DNA of 64,000 nucleotides. Source: Solen grandis (taxonomy: Eukaryota; Mollusca; Bivalvia; Adapedonta; Solenidae). The stretch lies in the NCBI GenBank assembly GCA_021229015.1, contig CM037777.1, positions 20,644,110 through 20,708,109 on the forward strand, read 5' to 3'. The notes under the pieces were generated by a model, which ran no database searches, was not told the origin of the DNA, and was given only the letters and a program-made list of their open reading frames with translations. How positions within the stretch are numbered: the stretch's first letter is position 1; each line of letters begins with the position of its first letter. The position numbers and the translations under genes were made by a program. Shown piece after piece: positions 56,206-64,000 of this stretch.

Positions 56206-56948
56206 TATTTTCTTTTTTTTAAAATTATTATCAAATGGGTTGCATTTTACACAATTTGTATAATGATGAAAGGAGCTCATTTATTATATCTTAGAAAGTG
56301 ATAAACAGATGAGTAGAATTCTAAAGAGAAATGAGGGAGCTCCATTAATTAAAAATCTGAAGTCATAATATTGTGAATTGACTTTTCCTGATTTTATTTT
56401 ATTTTATTATCAGTTTTGTATAACATGAAGACCATGTGCATTTCATTTCCAATAAAATAATTTCATACTTTCATTGTTTTCTTTTAAGAAAATGAAAACC
56501 GGCGGGTTGCATTTTTCACAGAATAAAGAGGGTTGTAAAATAAGTTTCATCTTTACACGCGTTTCAATGAATAATGAAACAATATATGTATGTCAATTTC
56601 ACTAGTATTTTATGAGTCAGTTTATCTACGTTCGCTCATGTAATACGAGATACCATTGGAACCAAATGAATGTCTCCAACTGGCAATAAACTACGAACAT
56701 CTCATATTGCGGAACCAAAACTGTGCCCTAGACATATACGTACTTATTACTTTCCTTAATTACATCGCATTTACTAAATAATTAATGGACCGAGTCACAG
56801 ACATCAGATGTACCCTGAAATATGTTCTTGATATCTCTAGGCAGCTATAAAAAATATGTATAAAATTAACAAAAGGCTTCTTGTATCGTAAAAACATACC
56901 AGAAACAGAACGCATCATCAGATACATTGCTAACTATAGGTCATTTCA
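56206..56948. other. Unassigned spacer
   Basis: AT-rich sequence upstream of the exchanger's first recognised exon, possibly still intron. I looked for a minus-strand exon ending in the expected Pro-Pro before IILES and did not find one. Confidence 0.45.
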
Positions 56949-58440
56949 CTACCCGATGTTCAACCCCTGGAGGAATGATTTTAATGGGATAAGAATTAGT
57001 TCTTTGACGTAATCTGGGATACATGTTTTTCTATGGAACGCCTCATTTGTCTTATAATAACCATGTTTAAGAGGAATGTTCACTAACGATGTGATAATTG
57101 GCAGCAGGCTACTTAGGTATTTTTTTAAAATATGTTGTGGCAAGAGATCCATTTCACATGACGTTGTTTTAAGTTCAGATATTAGCTTCTTAATTTCACT
57201 TTGCGGCAAAGGGTTCTCCGATTTAGATCCGGTCAATTCGGAAACCAAGGCGAAACGTTTCTTACAATCACCTTTTGCGTTTGTTACCTTTTCTGTCAAA
57301 ACTCAGGTTTTTTCTTTATTAATTTCAAAGTAGTACTTGTTTCTTGCACTTTTAAAATCTTCAAACTGATTAATTTAGATGCGCCATAGCCTCTCTAACT
57401 TTCTGGTTTGCTGTTTGAGAGATTGTACATGTTCATTCAATCATGGTTTGGGTATCCCACATATTTTTGTCTTTTCACTTAGTGGTGCATTACAGTTTAA
57501 AATTTCTGTGATCTTGTTTTCAAAACTATCAACAAAATCATTAACATCAGTCTCCTAAACAATAGTTTTGCTGAGATCATTCGAGAACATCAATTGGTCA
57601 ATTCCCGGAAGTTTCTACTGGAAACAGTTTTGCTTGTGATGCTTTCTTCTCTTTATCCTAAGAGCTATCATCACTACACAATGATTAGAGATAAATGGGC
57701 CAGGTTGACAGGAATGAACATCAACTTCAATTACTATTTCCGTAATGAGTAGATCTAAGCATTTTTCACGTGAGGAAGCCTTCAGGCTGGCTTGCGGTAG
57801 GTCGGTGGTTCTACCTGGATGCCTCCGTGCATTCGGGGTCTTCCCCCACCTGTAATTAGCTGTACCTCGCTATATGACTGAAATTCTGTCGGAGTGACGG
57901 TAAACTCAAATATAGTCAAGTCAAAATCTAAGCATTGGCCACCTGTATTGGTAGTAATGTCAACATGTTGCTCGAGTCCCATTTCGAACAGAGAGTTTTT
58001 GAAATAAGATACTGCATTGCTGTCATCATTTAAATGTAGATTGAAGTCTCCCGTGATCAAAAGATATGAATATTTTGGTATATTTTTTCCATGAAATCAC
58101 AAAAAAATCAGTATCAAACTGGGCATAAGTTGATGCGGATGGAGGCCTATAAATACCAATCCAATGTAATGAGATATTCTTAAGAATCAGTCGCCATATA
58201 ACAGTATTCATAACTTTTTGTAGAAATGCCCGAAATTTTTGTCATATATATGGATGCTCTACATGACATTGCAATTCCGCCTCCGTTCTTGTGTTTTCTA
58301 TTCGCGACACTTAATTTATAACCATACTGGTTAAGGTCGGAAGGTCTTGTGCTGTGTTTCATTAAAGAAACATGTCTCTGTAAGCAAGACAAAATCTATT
58401 TTCTCATCTCGTAGGTATTGTCCAACACAGCATCTTTCTA
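56949..58440 (-). pseudogene. Degenerate LINE fragment: endonuclease and pre-RT linker
   Basis: On the minus strand, pieces in shifting frames read SLMKHSTRPSDLNQYGYKL and HKNGGGIAMSCRA (58180-58392), then IGIYRPPSASTYAQFDTDF (58026-58211), then ITGDFNLHLNDDSNAVSYF (about 57900-58060). These are marks of an APE-type endonuclease of CR1/Jockey-like LINEs, with GDFN the catalytic Asp region. The linker (LNEHVQSLKQQTRKLERLWR) and KTTSCEMDLLPQHILKKYL (56949-57299) follow. The RT catalytic core is absent. An S1 SINE interrupts the piece. Confidence 0.8.
57762..57925 (+). repeat. tRNA-derived SINE, family S1, 5'-truncated copy 3
   Basis: It starts within the body (ACGTGAGGAAGCCTTCAGGC) and carries TGGATGCCTCCGTGCATTCG and GCTATATGACTGAAATTCTG, ending ACGGTAAACTCAAATATAG. 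It is inserted into the older LINE endonuclease fragment, so the SINE is the younger of the two. Confidence 0.8.
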
Positions 58441-58527
58441 GACAACCGATCTGCAGTTAAAATTATACAGTGTATTTGTTCGCTCAGCTGCTAGGTTTTG
58501 AATATTGGCACCTACATAAAAGTCTTG

Positions 58528-58539
58528 CCCCCCCCCCCC
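58528..58539 (+). repeat. Poly-C run
   Basis: A run of about 12 C bases between the two LINE fragments. Confidence 0.8.
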
Positions 58540-58639
58540 CAATTAACCTCTTTGTCATTTTCTGGGTTGAGAAATGTTCCACTTTTTTATGGTATAACTA
58601 CGCTCTGGTCTAGCAGAAATAATTAGCAGAGATCACTTC

Positions 58640-59687
58640 GCCAATAATGTTCACATTATTCGTAGAAGACTTGGAATTATATCTACAAAGAAAAACTGAG
58701 GCGGGTTTAGAAACAGATAATATTTTACTTATATTACTTTTATTCGCAGACGATACGGTCAATATTGGAAAAACATCACACGAATTGCAAAATAACTTAG
58801 ACCTACTTCATGAATATTGTAATTCCTGGGGTTTAAAAGTGAACACGAGTAAAACAAAGGTTGTAGTATTTAGAAAAAGAGGGGGAATTTTTAGGTGTTT
58901 AAATTATAATGAGAATAATACATTAAATAACCAATATATTGCAGGTAAAGCTTTAAACGCGATGAATGTATTACTTACAAATTGTATAAATTTCAAATTA
59001 AAACCAAAATTGCTTTGTCAAATATTTGATGCTTTTGTAGGCTCCATTTTAAACTACTTGGTAGAAATAAGTGGTTTTTGAAAGTGAAAAGAATTAGAAA
59101 GATTACATTTCAAATTTTGTAAAAGAATACTTAATGTTAAGCGAACCACGTGCTCTGCAGGAGTGTATGGAGAGTTAGGTCGTTATCTGCTTTATATAAA
59201 TAGACATGTACGTATTATCAAAGTCTGGTTTAAATTATAAATAGCGAAAATATTATTCTCAAACATATATACACGCTAGCTTTAAATGATTTTAAAAATG
59301 GAGCCAAGAATTAGGCTTTTAACATAAAAGATATGTTAAATAATTACGGGTTTGGATATATTTGAAATGATTCGTTCACATTAATCCTAATACTTTGTCA
59401 AACAAGGATAGTTAATTGTTTCTACAAAAAGCAATCTAGGAGTGTCTTACATTTATTCAACCATATGAAGATCAGTTTTGAATATTCAAAATATCTTGAT
59501 ATTGCACCAAGTAGCTTCATTTTGTCTTACTAGACTGGGAATTTCGGCACATTCTTTGTATACACATACTGGTAGATATGCAACAAATGAATACTACAAA
59601 ATCAGCGATTTGTAAATGTTGTGAGTTAAGTGAAACTGAAGACGAGTATAATTTTGTTTTTATTTGTCCCGTTTACCTTTCTTTAAG

Positions 59688-59735
<48 letters not shown>

Positions 59736-59850
59736 CTATGTTAGGTCAAGTATGTACTAATTTATTGAATTGCTAAAATCACACAGTAGGAACACCTTAG
59801 TAAAGTTTGGATTGTATTTTAGAGAGTTTTCCTAGAATCACATTTTTTTT
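58640..59850 (+). pseudogene. Degenerate LINE fragment: RT palm and C-terminal zinc-type end
   Basis: The open frame 58647-59081 has LLLFADDTVNIGKTSHELQ with the catalytic FADD box, followed by WGLKVNTSKTKVVVFRKRG. Further pieces in other frames reach an end resembling GRYATNEYYK, CCELSETEDEYNFVFICPVY (about 59615-59690), continuing past a TA microsatellite as YVRSSMY and FIELLKSHSRNTLVKFGLYF. The 5' half is absent. It lies opposite in orientation to the LINE fragment on its left. Confidence 0.8.
59690..59732. repeat. (TA)n microsatellite inside the LINE 3' coding end
   Basis: About 21 TA units between LRT and YVRSS of the LINE-derived reading frame. Confidence 0.93.
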
Positions 59851-60504
59851 TTAAATTTGACTATAAAGCAACTAAAGATTATTTGTTTAAGAGTGTCCAT
59901 GTCTGTCATTATTTTGATGCACATTGATGTATTAAGTTTGCGTAAATTAAGGCTGTCTTAAAGTAAAAATTTAAGTCGTATATTTTCTCATTCACACAAG
60001 AAATCAACTGTTGATTAGTCAATGTCACCCTTGCGTATCTCTTAGATGAACCTCTTGCCTCCATACTACTCTATTAAAAATCCATTTTCATCAACCGCAA
60101 CCAAATGGGATGATCACGAGAGTAAAACCTATCGTTGTATTCATTAACGTACAAATTCCCGACCTTACGGGACCGATAACGGAAAAGGACAACGTACAGA
60201 CTACCAAATAAATCGTAGTCAAAATAATGAATGGATTCTTTTCCACTGAAACAAAGCTAAGGTCGTGATAAATGTGGAGTTTTATCTATGTATGTAACAG
60301 GATAAAGTTATACAATGTATATTGATATAAAGACGCGACAATCGGAAACTGATATCAAAAACGATGTGTTCTTTCATTAGCTCTGACAAAAAAACCATTC
60401 GATATTTTTGACTAAACAAAAGGTAAAGCCTTGCGAGAGGAATGTACATGCCGTACGCCTGGTTGAGACCACACACGTCCTTTACAATTTCTCGTAACAC
60501 AGTA
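59851..60504. other. Unassigned spacer
   Basis: AT-rich. A 72-codon minus-strand frame (60282-60500) shows no domain. Confidence 0.5.
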
Positions 60505-60660
60505 GTTCCAAGTGTTTAGAGCGTCTGCCTACAAACCGAGAGGTGGTGGGTTTGATCCCCGGTCCCAGCATGCCAAATTCGTTAAATATGGTACGGGTAT
60601 ATGTCGCAGCTGTTTATCGAACAAAACACTTTCCGACGACACTAACGTATACATTTATAA
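60505..60660 (+). repeat. tRNA-derived SINE
   Basis: AGTGTTTAGAGCGTCTGCCT resembles an A-box half. GGGTTTGATCCCCGG at 60548-60562 is a good B box 30 bases on. The tail (GCATGCCAAATTCG onward, ending near TTTCCGACGACACTAACG) is not tRNA. It differs from the S1 family. Confidence 0.6.
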
Positions 60661-62074
60661 AAAACTTATAAATAATTAACTTATGAATTTATATGTAACA
60701 AAGTCTAAATTTTGCAATATACCAAATGTAACCCCGGAAAGCAGCGAAATGTACAAAAGTCCATCAAAAGTATAAGCATTTTTGATTGGCCCCGGTGGCT
60801 GAATCACACATACGTATGTGAAGTATGAAAGCATACATACGGAGGTAGGAGGTAGAGGAAGAACAATTCAGACGTGAGACCCGGTCTATCCTCGTCCGGC
60901 AGGGCTCCGCTGAAACAGTAGAACAGTATTTAGCTTACAATCTATTTATTTTTTTTTTGGCAGGGATAACAGGTGGGGATTATAATCATAACACATGTAT
61001 TCTTAGTTATTTCATCGTATTCTTATTTCGCATGTTTTATTTGTATAGTTTACAAGGTTTTGAAATTCGTCTACAATAACAAGTTCAGTAATAAAGAGAC
61101 ACGTTCTGAAGGTCAATATTGTAGAATTGCATTTCCTCTCAGATGTAGAGTTTATCGGTTCAGACCCGTATCAAATGCCAAAGTATGTCTCATGCTCGTA
61201 CCAACCGACTGAAATAAATCGCGTTTTTTCACAACCTTTGAATCAAATCTATACTAGTACCATTATTCGCAGTGAATTATATTTTTTTCATGTGCGGAGT
61301 CTAAAAAACAATCCAATTATCCTAATAATGCAATTATTTTTTTAACAATTATTATATTTTTTATGGGAATAACTATAGCCCATTGTTCATTGATAATAAT
61401 TAATACCGCATATATAGGCCATATTAGTTTAAACTGTTACTGCAATATTAAAATATCATGTTCGCTCTTGTTTATTGATTGGTTAGAGTTCATTTCTTGT
61501 TATTTACCGGAAATTAACGGCGTTGCAGTTGTTAAACCTGATTAGAAAGTCAAAAACATGATTTTGGTCATTTATGATTGCCAATATAAATGGAAAATAA
61601 GTTCGTAAAAATAAGTTAAAATGATTTAAGTGAAAAGTTTTAATGGTTGATTGAAATAAAGCATAGGCCATTTCCTAATTGCATTTGGTTAGAAAAGAGT
61701 ACTTGGATGACTAGTTCAAAATATTGCTCCTTTTCCAACTCCAGAAGGTCATGTAAGTTAAAGTAACTGTGTCGACAACAAGTCATGAAACAGTTCAATG
61801 CACTTTTTATTGAGGAAGTATGACAAGAAGTCATAAAGTTTCTGAAAGTAGGGCAAACAAACTAAAAATATATGTTTTTCTGCATGATTACGTTTTGAAT
61901 AAATGCATATTATTTTTAATTCTTTTATTAAATAAGATTTTTTTACGTAATACCATGTCTTCAGATGTTGTCTAAAATTACTAACACTTGCATTTAGTTA
62001 GTCCATGTTTGATTCAATCCTGTACATTCTTACTTTTTACATTTAAAATAAAATCAGTTATTTAATAATTTTTA
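60661..62074. other. Unassigned spacer
   Basis: AT-rich sequence with chance frames. GGCCCCGGTGGCTGAATCAC near 60789, beside a perfect CACATACGTATGTG palindrome, may be another SINE scrap. No supported gene. Confidence 0.45.
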
Positions 62075-62185
62075 TTATGTCACCTGATATAAGCGGAGGT
62101 GACAAATAAGGATCACTTTTCCGTCGTCTTTCTGTCCGTCTCGCTTTTTCCGTCACACTTTTCCAAAGAACACTCTTATTATTAA
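62075..62185 (-). mobile_element. Inverted F4-like short element
   Basis: On the minus strand it reads AGTGTTCTTTGGAAAAGTGT, a GACGG/GACAGAAAGACG-rich middle, then TGTCACCTCCGC and AGGTGACATAATAA. It matches the layout of the 231-375 element with a degenerate 5' hairpin. Confidence 0.5.
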
Positions 62186-62410
62186 GTTTACGTGTAATAG
62201 CATGCAAAGAATATTTCATAAAAAGAAAAACATATCCTTTTTTATATTAATTGTATAAAATCAGCAGTCTTAAAAAGACGTCTTTTCCATTAAAACATAT
62301 TTTTCTATCTGTTTAGCTTTTACATTAAAATTACTATCTTCAAACATACGCTTTCGCTATAATTACCTCCCCTTTTATATTCAAGGGAGGTCAATGGTAG
62401 AGTAGATTTT

Positions 62411-64000
62411 TTTTGGAATTAAGTTAGTTATCAGGTCAATGCATTTTGTTTGTTACGTTTTTTTTTATGATTTTCTGTGCATAATTAAAAGACTGATAAA
62501 ATCATATTGGTGTTATGGAGACCATCAAAGGACCAATAGTGCTGAGAGCTGCCAACTGAATAAAATACTGTTAAATTGTATAGCTTGTAAGTTTGTGCAA
62601 GGCAAGTCGTGGAATTTTGAAGTCATAGACACGTAATAATTTAATTGGAATAAAATCTTTCATGAAAGACACTTTAACGCTTTACTGAGATAACTTCAAG
62701 ATTTAGATTTTCTTCGGTATTCTAATTTAGTACGGGGCTGGGTTGATATGTAGGTTAACCTTTACGAACTCAATTCCGAATTTGAATGGGCAGTACGTAT
62801 AAAACAAACAATAACAATGTCGCTCTATCCTGAAGTATAAGTACATAAAATATCATAAACATGTTAGAATTATCAAGATTACATTATTTACCAAAATGTC
62901 GAGCAAAATGTCGCAAAATCTGATCCCTGATTTAATATTATAGATTGCGATTTGCATTGGCTATTGGGACGGCACCCGGTCCAAACATGTACAGACGCGG
63001 ATACGCTATTTAAAGTCGTTATTTTCAATTCGTAATGCTCTGTATCTTATGCACACCAATGCAATGTCGATCGTTTATGCTTATTGTATTCAAGTTGTGT
63101 TAATAGTTTCGTTACAACGTTTTGAGATACGTATAGTGTGATCTAAAAATCGTTCACGGGTCCGTACACATAGCCGTAGATTATAACATAAACCAGAATG
63201 AAATACTAGTACGTGTTATGACCATAAAATATCCACCCGGTCCAAACATCCAAACATTTTTTTTTGGAATTAAGTTAGTTATCAGGTCAATGCATTTTGT
63301 TTGTTACGTTTTTTTTAAAATGATTTTCTGTGTTTTTTCGTTTACTGTTGAATGGTTTGCATGTAATATAAAATCCTTATGATAGACATACATGTATACA
63401 AATTAATAAAAATTAATGAATAATCAAAGGACCGAAAGTCCTTAGAGCTGCCAATTGAAAAATACTGCTACATTATCCTAGCTTATAAGTTTGTGTAAGG
63501 CAAACATTGGATTTTGAAATCATAGACACTTAATAAGTGAATGGAATACAACCTTATCTTTCAGAACAGAAAAGACACTGTCATGATTAAGTATTTTTCG
63601 GTATTAAAGTTCTTGATATGTAGGTCAACCTTTACGAACTACTTTCCGAATATCTAATTATAAAATAAACAAACAATAACAATGTCGCTCTATCTGGAAA
63701 CACAAAGACATGTAAAATATAATTAACATGTCAAAGGTATCCTGAAACATATCTCGATCATCTCGGATCGAACGTTGTAGAATGCGATGGAATACATTGG
63801 CTATGAGACGAGGCCCGGTCTAAAAGTGTACAGACTTTGAATTTGATTTTCAATTCGTAATACTCTGTATCTTATGAACACAAATGCAATGTCGACCATT
63901 TATGCTAAATGTACTCAAACTGCGTCAATATTTTGTTGCAAAGTTTTAAGATAAATATGGGTTGATTTAAAAATCATTCACAGGTCCGTACATATATATC
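62411..64000 (+). repeat. Tandem duplication of about 850-870 bp, second copy cut by window end
   Basis: Copy 1 starts TTTGGAATTAAGTTAGTTAT near 62411, and copy 2 starts with the same words near 63262. CAAACAATAACAATGTCGCT, GATATGTAGG-TAACCTTTACG and TACAGACGCGG/TACAGACTTTG recur 850-870 bases apart. The copies have many substitutions and indels. No coding frame is conserved between them. Confidence 0.85.

Noticed and set aside
60160..60180. Possible donor of the missing upstream exchanger exon (CCC|GTAAGG)
   Set aside because: The in-phase reading upstream (ending PFPLSVP) does not resemble the expected hydrophobic segment ending in Pro-Pro.

Overview
This 64 kb window looks like a nuclear draft assembly from a mollusc, most likely a bivalve. 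The evidence is the AT-rich, intron-rich gene structure, tRNA-derived SINEs with bivalve-like tails, a DIRS retrotransposon, very many short non-autonomous repeats, and a 100-base N gap at 30844-30943. The organism call is inference from sequence style and cannot be proved here.

The only host gene I can support is on the minus strand, from 55759 down to at least 35823. It is an electroneutral Na+/H+ exchanger (SLC9A/NHE, CPA1 superfamily). Fifteen exons with GT-AG introns and consistent phases encode the conserved core (VDPVA, FGESLLND, YGGLRGAVAF) and the juxtamembrane CHP-binding-like helix. The 5' exons for the N-terminal membrane segments were not found. A frame-compatible exon at 32456-32577, and possibly a 33 bp micro-exon at 28370-28402, suggest a second, longer C-terminal tail.

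The region 1-34.7 kb is almost wholly repetitive. At least six families of short non-coding elements (called F1-F6 here) share one design. It runs: a 5' end of about AACNAGAG, a 5-6 bp hairpin, a family-specific word W, an internal core that is often tandemly repeated, a GACGGAC-like stretch, a 3' hairpin ending in the complement of W, and an A-rich end. The termini are family-specific, but the cores are exchanged between families. The design resembles Helitron-like/Helentron-associated elements, which is inference. Several insertions can be dissected because uninterrupted paralogous copies lie in the same window. They include a degenerate DIRS element (4209-11151, with inverted terminal repeats and an internal complementary region) inside an F2 copy, F1 multimers inside the DIRS reverse transcriptase, F6 inside F1, and a three-level nest at 18.6-21.7 kb. 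A foldback-like element lies at 22.85-25.35 kb, and a palindromic satellite abuts the assembly gap at 30.94-31.55 kb.

The exchanger introns (35.8-55.8 kb) hold SINEs, a 241 bp MITE, microsatellites and a hairpin-forming minisatellite at 51.7-52.1 kb. Beyond the gene (56-64 kb) are two degenerate LINE fragments in opposite orientation, further SINEs and an approximately 860 bp tandem duplication cut off by the window end. I saw no rRNA, CRISPR array, viral gene or toxin gene, and no intact autonomous transposon.
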